64,000 bases of DNA from Polyangium mundeleinium (lineage in GTDB: Bacteria; Myxococcota_A; Polyangia; Polyangiales; Polyangiaceae): positions 8,836,501 to 8,900,500 of the forward strand of contig NZ_JAQNDO010000001.1 of NCBI RefSeq assembly GCF_028369105.1, given 5' to 3'. Position numbers and translations under genes: made by a program. Below the pieces are notes generated by a model. That model was given only the letters and a program-made list of their open reading frames with translations, ran no database searches and was not told the DNA's origin. The first letter of the stretch is position 1. Every line of letters starts with the position of its first letter. Shown in pieces: positions 45,807 through 53,977 of the stretch.

Positions 45807-46726
45807 GCATCCTCTCCGGCGAGGCGCGCGCCGAGCTGGAACAGCCGTGTCCCCTCGAGCATCCCTTCGAGATCGAGCCCGTGCCGCGTTCGCAAGAGCT
45901 CCGCGTGCGCCCGCCGGATCCGCCAGAGCGGCCCGTAAAACGCAGCCACTGCGAGCGCGTCCTCGATCTTCGCCTCCGGGTCCCCCCGCCCGAGGATCAC
46001 CGCCCGCGCCGCCGAGATCTCCTCGATCACGCGCTCGCGATGAAACACGAGCCCCGCCTCGTACACCTCGATCACCAGATCGAGCAAGCTCGTTTCCCCC
46101 GTGCGCAGCCGCTCCATCGCCGCCGCGCGGAACCGCCGCACCTCGCGCGGAGCGCCCGGCCGCGCGAACGTTTGGACCACCAACCTTTTCCCGTCCGCGT
46201 GCCGGGCGAGCGCGGCGATCGTCGTGATCGTCTCGTCCTCCCCGCCGGGCGCGGGCCTGCCGAGCGCGGCCGTGAGCGGCGAACGCGCGCGCAGCATGTC
46301 TGCGAGGTCCGCGTCGATCGACGTCGCGAGCGCGCGCGCGCAGATCGCGTCCCGCAGCACGAGATCCCATGCCCCCGAGAGCTCCGGACAGGCCTCCGCG
46401 AGCGCCTCCGCCACGCCCTTCGTCTCCGCGAGCCCCACGGCCGCGGCGAGCACCACGCCCCCGGGCCCGAGCGGCCTTCCATCACCGAGCGGCGGCGCGC
46501 GCAGGCCGAGCTTCGCCGCGTGGATCGAGGCGAGCGCCGCCGCCGCATCTCGCAAGGGCTCGGGCGGCGTGAGCAGCGAGGGATACCCCATCTCCCCTCC
46601 AGGCGTTTTTCGCGGCCGCGCCCCGCCGGGCGCGCTTGCCCACGAAATCACCTCCGCCGCGATCGCCGCGGCCGCTGAGGTCCGGCCCGCCGTTCGTCCC
46701 GACGCACCCCGTTCGAGCTCGGTCAC
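45803..46726 (-). CDS. Unknown helical protein between JAMM peptidase and AAA+ ATPase
   Basis: I recognise no family. The 307-residue protein (GTG 46726, GGAGG upstream) has an N-terminal Ala/Gly-rich part (about 1-45) and then a mostly helical domain (about 50-300) containing AALASIHAAKLGLRAPPL, AICARALATSIDADLADM and VIEVYEAGLVFHRERVIEE. A conserved-looking FYGPLWRIRRAHAELLRTR near residue 265 is the most distinctive segment. It sits between the JAMM and AAA+ genes with GTGA and ATGA overlaps, so it probably bridges the conjugation and ATPase parts. Confidence 0.65.
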   Translation of the reverse strand: MTELERGASGRTAGRTSAAAAIAAEVISWASAPGGARPRKTPGGEMGYPSLLTPPEPLRDAAAALASIHAAKLGLRAPPLGDGRPLGPGGVVLAAAVGLAETKGVAEALAEACPELSGAWDLVLRDAICARALATSIDADLADMLRARSPLTAALGRPAPGGEDETITTIAALARHADGKRLVVQTFARPGAPREVRRFRAAAMERLRTGETSLLDLVIEVYEAGLVFHRERVIEEISAARAVILGRGDPEAKIEDALAVAAFYGPLWRIRRAHAELLRTRHGLDLEGMLEGTRLFQLGARLAGEDA

Positions 46727-47322
46727 GCGAGCACCTCCACGGCGCAAGGCACCAAGAAATCGCCTTGCCGCGCGAAAAACGAAACCTCACGCCCCTCGGG
46801 ATCCCGCGCCGGATCCACGCAGACGAGCGCCGCGACCTGCCAGGGCCGCCGGAACGTGGAGAAGTGCAGATCCCGGTCGACGACGGAGAGCCCTCGATCC
46901 TCCGGCCCCGCGACGAGGTGCGTGTGAAACCAGCCGAGGATCGAGGCCCCGTCCCGCTTCGCCTCGGCATGCCGCCGCATCGAGGCGAACGACTCCGGCG
47001 AAAACACGAGCGCGTCCGGCGCCTCCTCCGTGTGCTCGGCCCGGATCACCTCCGTCACCACGACGAGCCACCGCGAAGGCGCATCCGCGTCCCGGTGCAC
47101 CTCGCCGAACAGAAACCCGCCTTCCTCCACCTCGCGCGAAAATCCCCACGAAACGCCGAGCGAATCGCGCACGTGGTCCCGGACGAACACGTCGACGGGC
47201 CCGCCTTCACGCGCCACCCCGGGCCACGCGCGTCCGCGCGGACCGAGCGCGCTCTTCGTTCGGAGGGGCGCCGGCGGCTCCTCGATCGGGGACACGCCGA
47301 ACGCCTTTTTCGCCCGCATCAT
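46723..47322 (-). CDS. JAMM/MPN-domain isopeptidase (JAB) of ubiquitin-like system
   Basis: The 199-residue protein has a complete JAMM zinc site: the upstream Glu in EEGGFLFGEV (E67), then H133 and H135 in WFHTH, ten residues, S146, two residues and D149. This matches E...HxH-x10-S-x2-D of active deubiquitinase-like peptidases (AMSH, RPN11, CBASS Cap3). It would cut a ubiquitin-like tag off targets or process it. It follows the E2-like gene with an ATGA overlap (ATG 47322; 47319 is an alternative) and precedes the unknown helical gene (GTGA). Confidence 0.9.
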   Translation of the reverse strand: MMRAKKAFGVSPIEEPPAPLRTKSALGPRGRAWPGVAREGGPVDVFVRDHVRDSLGVSWGFSREVEEGGFLFGEVHRDADAPSRWLVVVTEVIRAEHTEEAPDALVFSPESFASMRRHAEAKRDGASILGWFHTHLVAGPEDRGLSVVDRDLHFSTFRRPWQVAALVCVDPARDPEGREVSFFARQGDFLVPCAVEVLA

Positions 47323-48716
47323 GCCGAGAGCCGCTCGATCCTCACGCTGCGCGCGCGCCGCGCCGCCCCGCCTTCGAGCTCGCTCCGCGAGCGCCCGCCG
47401 ATCGCCATGATCGCGGCCTGCCCCTCGGACGAGGCGGCCCAGGCGTGGGCCTCGGGGTTGTAGAACTCGCGCAGCTCGTAGTTCCGGTACGACGCCATGT
47501 CGACGAGCATCTGACAAACCGTACCGAAATGCAGCCCCGGCCGGTAGCTCTCCGCGAGCACGCCCAGACAAACGAGCCCCGTCTTCGCGTCCACGTTCGG
47601 GTGAAACACCTCCCGCTGAAAATACGCCTCCGGCGCCTTCACCGGGAAATCGGGCGGCATCACCAGAAGCACCTCGTGCTCCTCGACCCGCCGCGGCGGC
47701 GATCCCGGGGCAAACCCCGGTGCGCGAAAGCGCACGAGATACTCCGTCGGCACGTCGAGCGCGTTCGCCTGCACCTCGAAGCCCGGGTGCGTTCCGGCAA
47801 ACTCGAGGATCTGGTTCTTCACCATCGCGAGGCTCTCGGTCAGCAGAAACGGGTTCACGCTGCCCGCGCGGCGCTCCGGGTGAATTTCCAGGAGATCGAA
47901 GGGGCGCACGCCCGCGTCGTGCAGCGTCTGCTGCGAGAAGAGCCGCCTCGCCCCGCGCTCGCCGGGCCGCCGCAGATCCACGACGGGCAGCGCCTTTTCG
48001 CCCTTGCCCATGGGCCAGAACGCCTCCTCGTAGGCCCCGAGGATCGCCTGCGCCACGTCCACGAGCCGCGTCGAAGCCCGCACGTGATCGAGCACGAACC
48101 GCTGCCCGTCCGGCCCCTCGGCTTGCAGCGGATCGAGGAAATAATCGCGGAACGCGTGGCTCTCGCGCGCGACCTCCACGCGCATCGAGGGCTCGATCGA
48201 GGCGCGAAGCGACCGCACGATCGTCTCCGCCTCCTCCTCGCTCGCGCCTTCGAACGACACGCAGAGGCCTCCTTCCTCGCGGCTCACGAGATCGAGCGCC
48301 GCCCTTCGCCCGAGCGAGGCCGCGACGCCGCGCGACGCCTTCACGATCGCGAGGATCTGCTCGTCGCCGAGATCCTCCTCGGGCACGATTGAAATGGGCA
48401 ACGCACGCGCGCCCGATTCCCGCGCAAAGGCCGCCTCACGCCCCTTGCCGCTCTTGCCGGGAAAGAGCCGCGACGCTTCGGCGAGCAGCGCCGAGACCCC
48501 CGCGCGCCCGCCGCCTTGCTCGACGATCTCGGCGACCTTCTGGAAATAGTCGTGCGCCGGCCCCTCGAACCGCGGCAAGCGCGCGCCATCGAGACCTGGC
48601 ACGCCTGCGAGGATCGCGCCTCCGAGCAGCGTGAGCGCGTCCTCGCGTGTCGCTGCCACGCGCCCGAGCTCGCCTACGACCTCCGCCCTCTCCAGAAGAA
48701 GTCCCGCGTTCGACAT
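47319..48716 (-). CDS. E2-like ubiquitin-conjugating enzyme with built-in ubiquitin-like domain
   Basis: The C-terminal ~140 residues (about 290-430) of this 465-residue protein form a UBC fold with HPN (372-374) and the catalytic C383 in GLVCLG, in the same spacing as eukaryotic E2s, so it should form a thioester. Residues ~241-282 (LPVVDLRRPGERGARRLF, then TLHDAGVRPFDLLEI) look like a ubiquitin-like/YukD beta-grasp fold. The N-terminal ~90 residues (RLPRFEGPAHDYFQKVAEIV) recall the effector-associated adaptor domains described in bacterial conflict systems; this is inference. Overlaps E1 (TGATG) and JAMM (ATGA) genes. Confidence 0.88.
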   Translation of the reverse strand: MSNAGLLLERAEVVGELGRVAATREDALTLLGGAILAGVPGLDGARLPRFEGPAHDYFQKVAEIVEQGGGRAGVSALLAEASRLFPGKSGKGREAAFARESGARALPISIVPEEDLGDEQILAIVKASRGVAASLGRRAALDLVSREEGGLCVSFEGASEEEAETIVRSLRASIEPSMRVEVARESHAFRDYFLDPLQAEGPDGQRFVLDHVRASTRLVDVAQAILGAYEEAFWPMGKGEKALPVVDLRRPGERGARRLFSQQTLHDAGVRPFDLLEIHPERRAGSVNPFLLTESLAMVKNQILEFAGTHPGFEVQANALDVPTEYLVRFRAPGFAPGSPPRRVEEHEVLLVMPPDFPVKAPEAYFQREVFHPNVDAKTGLVCLGVLAESYRPGLHFGTVCQMLVDMASYRNYELREFYNPEAHAWAASSEGQAAIMAIGGRSRSELEGGAARRARSVRIERLSA

Positions 48717-49786
48717 CAGGAAAGCTCCACGTACGTGATTCCGACTCGACCGAGCACCGCGAGGATCTCGCGCGGCGCCACCCCCAGATCCGACAACACC
48801 GCCCCCTTGGGCGCGCTCTCGAAGAGGAGCGTCGTCCGCGCTCGCATCAACGTACCACAACGCGGACAGCCTCGGGTGGACGGCATGCCCCACGCCTCCT
48901 CGGCGTGATCCCCGCGCGGACATTCGAGCCTTTGCAAAAGCGGGCTCCACGCGAGCGGCCGCGCCCCCGGCCCGAGCGCCGCGCGAAGCGCGCCCACGGT
49001 CGCATCACGCCCGAGCGAAATCCGCGTCGCCTCTCCGATCGGCGCGTGCAGCGGGCAATCCGGCGCGCGCTGGATCCTGAGCGGCTCGGCCGCGCCGCGC
49101 AGCACGTCGATCACGACCGCGTCCGTCGCCGCCGCCTCGCCCATGATCACCCGCGCCGCGAGCGCGCTCGCCCACGCGCCCACGAGGCCCGCGACGGGCG
49201 CGCTCGACCCGAGCTCCGCAGGCCTGCGCGGATCCATGCAGCTCCACGGCACATCGCTCTTCGCGCGCTCCTCGGGCGAGAGCGCGCACGCGTAACACGG
49301 CCCGTCCGGATCCAGAAACGGCCGCACCTCCCCGCCCCACGCCGACGTCGCCGCGTCGATCCACCGCGCGCGCACGAGCCCCGCGCGCCCCGCGAGCGAC
49401 ATCCGCGCCGCGCGGCTATCGAGACACCCCACAACGAGCGACGCATCCCGCATCTCCGCGAGCCCCACACCCGAGACGAGCGCCGCTTGCCGCGCCTCCA
49501 CGACCGTCTCCGGCGCGAGCGCGGCGAGCGTATCCTTCGCCGCCAGCACCTTCGGCCGCCCCACGTCCGCGGGCCGAAACAGCGGCGCACGGCTCAGGTT
49601 CGAGGCCGCGACAACATCGTGATCACAAAGCACGAGCTTTCCCACGCCCGCGAGCGCGAGCGCCTGCGCGACTACGTTCCCGAGCGCGCCCACGCCTGCG
49701 ATCACCACCGTCGCCGCGGCGAGCCGATCCTGCCGAAACCCCGGCACGAGCGCGTGCCGCGCGAACCGCTCGGACAAACCACTCAC
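48716..49786 (-). CDS. E1-like (ThiF/MoeB/UBA family) activating enzyme
   Basis: The 356-residue protein (GTG 49786) has the ThiF Rossmann core: GVGALG (31-36), LCDHDVV with D55/D57, NLSR with Arg66, and CLDSR with D123. It keeps the zinc-type CYAC (C164, C167). C183 in WSCMDPR lies where ThiF has its catalytic Cys. It should adenylate the C-terminus of a ubiquitin-like protein. A C-terminal extra domain (about 255-356) carries another Cys set (ECPRGDH, CPRCG) that may bind zinc and recruit the E2. It overlaps the RING gene (GTGA) and the E2 gene (TGATG). Confidence 0.9.
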   Translation of the reverse strand: MSGLSERFARHALVPGFRQDRLAAATVVIAGVGALGNVVAQALALAGVGKLVLCDHDVVAASNLSRAPLFRPADVGRPKVLAAKDTLAALAPETVVEARQAALVSGVGLAEMRDASLVVGCLDSRAARMSLAGRAGLVRARWIDAATSAWGGEVRPFLDPDGPCYACALSPEERAKSDVPWSCMDPRRPAELGSSAPVAGLVGAWASALAARVIMGEAAATDAVVIDVLRGAAEPLRIQRAPDCPLHAPIGEATRISLGRDATVGALRAALGPGARPLAWSPLLQRLECPRGDHAEEAWGMPSTRGCPRCGTLMRARTTLLFESAPKGAVLSDLGVAPREILAVLGRVGITYVELS

Positions 49787-50367
49787 GTGAGCTTCCGCGA
49801 GGTCACGGGGCAATGCTGCCCGATCTTGCTCTTCTGCCACTCGTCGAAGCAATACATCGTCCGGATCGCGTCGCGGTGCACGGCCCCGCGGCAGAGCGGC
49901 GCCTCGGGGCTGCACGGACAAACCACGACCTCGTCGAACGGCCGGAGCGTGTGCCCGCAGATCACGCACGAAGGCCGCCGCCCCGCCGGTCCAGGCGCCG
50001 CGAGCCGCGGATCCCCCGGCAAAAGCCGCACGAGCAGAAGCCCCTGCGGCGGCGGATGCGCGGACGCGACCCCCGCGTAAAACGCCTCGCGCTCCCGTGA
50101 CGACACCGACGTCGAGGCCGTCTCCTCGTCCGGACAAACCCCGCCGTGACGCACCTCGTCCGTCGCCGCCGCCTCGGGCTCCACGGCGTCGCCGCGCCGA
50201 AACGTGTGCCCGCAGCGCGCGCAGGGTTTTCCCAGCCATGGCGAGCGGATCGTGGTCCGCGTGCTCCCCCCTGCCCCGGGTTCTTTGCGTGTCGGATCCC
50301 GCCCCTTTCCGAGGCCTCGATCGAACGCCTCGCAGAGGGCCACTTCCCCGGTGTCCCGCTTCGCCAT
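49783..50367 (-). CDS. Zinc-ribbon/RING-like protein (candidate E3) of ubiquitin-like system
   Basis: The 194-residue protein has two Cys-rich parts. The first is a zinc ribbon (CARCG at 49-53, partner C78). The second (134-186) reads C-x2-C-x12-C-x-C-x6-C-x4-H-x8-C-x12-C with C134, C137, C150, C152, C159, H164, C173 and C186, a RING/prokaryotic-RING-like order. RING domains position an E2 for transfer, so this could be the E3. ATG 50367 is the first gene of the minus-strand operon; a TTG at 50373 is possible. The stop overlaps the E1 start. Confidence 0.75.
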   Translation of the reverse strand: MAKRDTGEVALCEAFDRGLGKGRDPTRKEPGAGGSTRTTIRSPWLGKPCARCGHTFRRGDAVEPEAAATDEVRHGGVCPDEETASTSVSSREREAFYAGVASAHPPPQGLLLVRLLPGDPRLAAPGPAGRRPSCVICGHTLRPFDEVVVCPCSPEAPLCRGAVHRDAIRTMYCFDEWQKSKIGQHCPVTSRKLT

Positions 50368-50407
50368 CTGCAAAGAACCTTAGCAAATCCCCTCGGATTC
50401 GGATACA

Positions 50408-50430
50408 CCCGGGAGTCGGGAACTCCCGGG
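50408..50430. promoter_or_regulatory. Palindrome in divergent promoter of the ternary system
   Basis: CCCGGGAGT and ACTCCCGGG form a perfect 9-bp inverted repeat with a 5-base loop, ending one base before the ATG at 50432. It lies within the 64-bp gap shared by the two operons of the system. As DNA it could be an operator; as RNA it would be a hairpin covering the ribosome binding site of the vWA gene. Either would give joint control. Confidence 0.5.
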
Positions 50431-50431
50431 C

Positions 50432-52699
50432 ATGAGCGAGGCGCAGCACGCACGCAAGGCCACGCTCGACGCGTACGTGGCGCGCCAGGCCGCCACGGTC
50501 GGCCGCGCGCCCGTGGCCGAGGACGTCGCGACGATCGGCCCCGTCGGCCCCTTCAAAGGCGCCACCGGCGCGGCCTCGCTCGGCATCATCGACGATTTCT
50601 CCGAGAGTTACCTCGGCAAGGGCCCGGGCTCCGTCACCTTCGCCCGCGACGGCCGCTCGCTCTACTTCGGCCGCGACGACGGCAAGCTCCGGCGCCTCGC
50701 CCTGCCCGCGGGCACGCTCGTATGGGAGCAAAGCGAATCCGAATACGGACGTGGCATTCTGTGCGTCGCGGTGTCGCCCGACGGAAAACGAATCGCCTAT
50801 GCCCGCAAGAGCGGCGACGTCCGTATCGCCGACGCCGAGACTGGTAAGACCCTCCGCGAAATCAAGGGCGGCAGTGCCGTCTTCGAGCTTTCCTTCTCGA
50901 AGGACGGCCAGTTCCTCGCCATGGGCGGCCAGGGCGGGACGCGCCTCCTTCACCTCACCACGATGGCCGAGACCGCGCTCGCCGCGAGCCATTGGACCAT
51001 GTCCTATTCCGTCGCGTTCGCCCCCGAGGCGCCGATCCTCGCCGAGGGCGCGACGGGCGGAAAGCTCCGCCTCTGGAACATGCCGAGCGGGCTCCGCGCC
51101 GAGCACCAGCACCATCGAGGCGACATTCACGGCGTCGCCTGGTCGCCCGACGGCAACCGTCTCGTCACCGCGTCCGAGGACAAAGACGTCATCATCTGCG
51201 GCCTCGAGCCGAAAGATCCGATCCTCCGCCTCACGGGCCACACGAGCCTCGTCTTTTGCGTCGCCTGGTCCCCCGAGGGCCGCCGCATCGCCTCCGGCTC
51301 GGCCGATCGCACCATTCGAATCTGGGATGCGCACACCGGCCTCCCGCTCGCCCGGTACGAGTTCCCCGAGGAATTCGCCTACCGCCTCGCCTTTTCGCCC
51401 GACGGCGTCCTGCTCGCGTCGACGCACCCCTGCACGGCGCGCGTCTGGAACACGCGGGCCACCGTGAAAGCCGTGGCGCCCGCGCCGCGCCTCCTCAGCG
51501 CGGGCCCGCTCGCCGCCGATCTCGACCCTCTGCCCGGCGCGCTCGTCGCTTTGCTCCGCGTGAATCGCTCGGCCCCGCTCTCGCTCCTCCGCGAATTGCT
51601 CGCCCTCACCGCCGGACAAACCTCGTCGCCCGAAGCCCAGCGCCTCGCGCGCCACCCCGGTGCGAGCGCCCTCGCCGCGCTCCGCTGGCCTCCGCAGGCT
51701 CGCGTCGCGCTCATCTTGCTCCTGCTCCGCGAATACGAGGACACCTCGTTTTCCCCGCCAAATGACACCTCCGCCGCCGAGATTCGCTTTGCCCTCATCG
51801 ACGCCCTCGCCGGCGGCGCCTCCGAGCCCGACGCGCCGCCCTTGCCCCTCGCGTACCTCGAACACGCCCTCGACGCCGTCGACGATCGCCTGCTCGCTTT
51901 GCTCGGCTCCCTCGGCCCCGAGGCGTGCGCCGACGATCCCACCCTGCCCCTCGTGATGCTCAGGCGCCTCGCCCAGCTCGCCCCTCGGATCGCCCTCGAT
52001 CGCCGGCTCCTCGCCTTGCGTGTCCCCGCGCAAAGCCTCGGCGCCGCGGAGGCGCGGGGCCCCTGGCTCGAACCTTCGGGTTTTTCCTCGTCGGGCCATC
52101 CCCTCCAGCTCGTCTCCTCGCAATGGGCCTTGCCCGACGATCTCCGGCATTACCGTGCCCTCGCCGGTGGCCTGCTCTACCGCGCCCGCTTCGGTCGCGA
52201 GCCGCCGCGCCTGCGCCCCCTCGTGCTCGTCCTCGACGTCTCGCCCACCGCCTTCGGCCCGGTCGAGGCCATGCTCCGGCAAGCCGCACACGCCCTCGCC
52301 GCGTCCCTGCTCGACATCGGCCTGCCCGCCTATTTCATTGCGGCCGGCGGCAACAACGAAGCGCGGGCAATCGCCCACCGCACAGACCTCTTCGAAGTGC
52401 TCACAGCCCGCGCGCGAGAGCCCGTGCATACCGGAAAAACCCTGGCCCTCGCCGCCGAGCTTTGCGCCTCCTTGCCCATGCACGGTCCGCTCGAGCCCAC
52501 GATCGTCCTCCTCTCGCATCCGTCGTTCGGCGAGGAGGACCTCGACGTCCCTGCGCCCAAGGACCTCGCCGGCTTTTTCGTCCATTACCCGGGCCACCCC
52601 CGGGAGCCTGCGTGGCAAAGGCGATGCAAACGCGCCGTCTGCCTCGGCCCCGACGACGAAGGTCTGCTCGCGGCGGCCCTCGGGCAGGTGCTCGCGTGA
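50432..52699 (+). CDS. WD40 beta-propeller / vWA-domain protein of ternary system
   Basis: The 755-residue protein has WD40-like repeats over about 65-360, e.g. DIHGVAWSPDGNRLVTASED and VFCVAWSPEGRRIASGSADR, forming a propeller. A helical region (about 375-560) follows, then a C-terminal vWA domain (about 597-755) with a partial MIDAS, DVSPT (D602, S604, T606), and a VLLSHPSFGEED turn in place of the usual Asp. vWA proteins partner MoxR ATPases. There is a four-base overlap (GTGA) with the radical SAM gene. Its location opposite the RING-E1-E2 operon makes it the likely sensor or scaffold of the system. Confidence 0.85.
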   Translation: MSEAQHARKATLDAYVARQAATVGRAPVAEDVATIGPVGPFKGATGAASLGIIDDFSESYLGKGPGSVTFARDGRSLYFGRDDGKLRRLALPAGTLVWEQSESEYGRGILCVAVSPDGKRIAYARKSGDVRIADAETGKTLREIKGGSAVFELSFSKDGQFLAMGGQGGTRLLHLTTMAETALAASHWTMSYSVAFAPEAPILAEGATGGKLRLWNMPSGLRAEHQHHRGDIHGVAWSPDGNRLVTASEDKDVIICGLEPKDPILRLTGHTSLVFCVAWSPEGRRIASGSADRTIRIWDAHTGLPLARYEFPEEFAYRLAFSPDGVLLASTHPCTARVWNTRATVKAVAPAPRLLSAGPLAADLDPLPGALVALLRVNRSAPLSLLRELLALTAGQTSSPEAQRLARHPGASALAALRWPPQARVALILLLLREYEDTSFSPPNDTSAAEIRFALIDALAGGASEPDAPPLPLAYLEHALDAVDDRLLALLGSLGPEACADDPTLPLVMLRRLAQLAPRIALDRRLLALRVPAQSLGAAEARGPWLEPSGFSSSGHPLQLVSSQWALPDDLRHYRALAGGLLYRARFGREPPRLRPLVLVLDVSPTAFGPVEAMLRQAAHALAASLLDIGLPAYFIAAGGNNEARAIAHRTDLFEVLTARAREPVHTGKTLALAAELCASLPMHGPLEPTIVLLSHPSFGEEDLDVPAPKDLAGFFVHYPGHPREPAWQRRCKRAVCLGPDDEGLLAAALGQVLA

Positions 52700-53730
52700 C
52701 CTCGTCTCCGGAATGGCGCCCCGCGCGGTTTTACCGGACCGACGGCGCGCGCCTCACCTGCACCCTTTGCCCCTTCGCGTGCGCGCTCGCGGACGGCGAT
52801 CGCGGCCGCTGCCACGTCCGGCAGAGGCGCGGCGACATGATGGAAACGGCGACCTACGCGACGTCCGTCCTCCACGCCCAGCCCATCGAGCGCAAGCCGC
52901 TGTATCACGTTCATCCCGGAAAAACCGTCCTCACCGTGGCCGCGCCGGGCTGCACGTTCGCCTGCACGTATTGCCAGAACTTCCCCCTCTCGCAGCACGG
53001 CCGTATCCCCGAGGCGCCGTGGACCGCGCGGCCCATCACGGCGCGGGAGCTCGCCCGCGCGTGCGCGGAGAAAGACGCGCTCCTCGCCTTCTCGTACACC
53101 GAGCCCCTCCTCGCCGCCGAGCTCGCGCTCGACGTCGCCGAGCTGCGGGGCGACACCGGCCCCGCCATCGTTTGGAAGACCAACGGGTTTGTCACCCCGA
53201 ACGCTGCCCGCCTCCTCGCGCCGACCCTGCTCGCCGCCAACGTCGATCTGAAGACGCCAACCGAGGTGACCCACCGCAGGCTCACGGCCGCGCCGCTCGC
53301 GCCCGTCCTGGAGGCCCTTTCCATCTGGAAAGAATGTGGCGTCTGGCTCGAAATCTCAACGCCGCTCATTCCGGGCCTGAACACGGACGACGCCTCGCTC
53401 CGCGCCCTCGCCGCGCTCGTTTATTCCTTCGGCGCCGAGACCCCGTGGCACCTCGTCCGTTTCCACCCCGATTACCGCCTCCAGGAAGCCCCCCCGACAC
53501 ACCCCGACCTCCTCCGCCGCGCCGTCGCCCTCGCGAAGGACGTCGGGCTCGTGCACGTGTACGTCGAGCGTGCGCTTGGCGAGGAGGGGCGCAATACATA
53601 TTGCGCGGGCTGTGGCCAGACCGTGATTCGAAGGGACGTGTGGGCGCTCGCGGAGAACACCCTCCTTCACGGAACATGCCCCCATTGCTCACGGAAGGTC
53701 CCCGGGCGATGGGACGAGGTGTCGACATGA
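52696..53730 (+). CDS. Radical SAM enzyme (AmrS/PflA-like) in ternary system
   Basis: From GTG 52696 the 344-residue protein has the radical SAM cluster motif C86-x3-C90-x2-C93 in PGCTFACTYCQN, and an N-terminal CTLCPFACAL (C22, C25, C29) with GRCHVR (C39). These are the marks of the AmmeMemoRadiSam/pyruvate-formate-lyase-activase-like family. A C-terminal CAGCGQ...CPHCS pair (about 307-337) adds a likely zinc knuckle. It would use S-adenosylmethionine to start a radical reaction, perhaps on the 69-residue protein whose gene overlaps its stop (ATGA). No AMMECR1/Memo genes are adjacent. Confidence 0.85.
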   Translation: MTSSPEWRPARFYRTDGARLTCTLCPFACALADGDRGRCHVRQRRGDMMETATYATSVLHAQPIERKPLYHVHPGKTVLTVAAPGCTFACTYCQNFPLSQHGRIPEAPWTARPITARELARACAEKDALLAFSYTEPLLAAELALDVAELRGDTGPAIVWKTNGFVTPNAARLLAPTLLAANVDLKTPTEVTHRRLTAAPLAPVLEALSIWKECGVWLEISTPLIPGLNTDDASLRALAALVYSFGAETPWHLVRFHPDYRLQEAPPTHPDLLRRAVALAKDVGLVHVYVERALGEEGRNTYCAGCGQTVIRRDVWALAENTLLHGTCPHCSRKVPGRWDEVST

Positions 53731-53936
53731 CGAAACGCGAATTCGTCGAATCCCTGCCCGACCTCATCACGCCCGAGGAGTACGCGGCCGATCCCGAGGG
53801 CCGAAAGGTCAAGCTGCGCATCCGGCCGACGGCGGACGGCGTGGAGGTGATCGGCGATGCCGTCCGGCCCAAGGAGCTCGAAGAGATTCTGCTCGCCCTC
53901 GACCCGGCCGTCCTGCAGCAAATGCTCTGCGGCTAG
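53727..53936 (+). CDS. Small protein downstream of radical SAM gene (69 aa)
   Basis: The 69-residue protein starts in the ATGA overlap of the radical SAM gene. It has a helical, acidic start (EFVESLPDLITPEEYA), a beta pair (VKLRIRPTADGVEVIG) and a C-terminal helix ending in LQQMLCG, with a single Cys next to a terminal Gly. The size and place suggest a modified peptide, a chaperone or a substrate of the radical SAM enzyme; the CG tail could also be a tag end. No family recognised. It closes the plus-strand part of the ternary system. Confidence 0.65.
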   Translation: MTKREFVESLPDLITPEEYAADPEGRKVKLRIRPTADGVEVIGDAVRPKELEEILLALDPAVLQQMLCG

Positions 53937-53977
53937 CCTGCAAGTCCGGGCGTTCGTGGTAGGTTTGTACTCAAACC

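Noticed and set aside
48716-52618. One 1300-residue minus-strand frame suggesting an E1 fused to a long N-terminal protein
   Set aside because: The frame before 49786 is antisense to the vWA gene and crosses the RING gene; the GTG at 49786 overlapping the RING stop is the better start.
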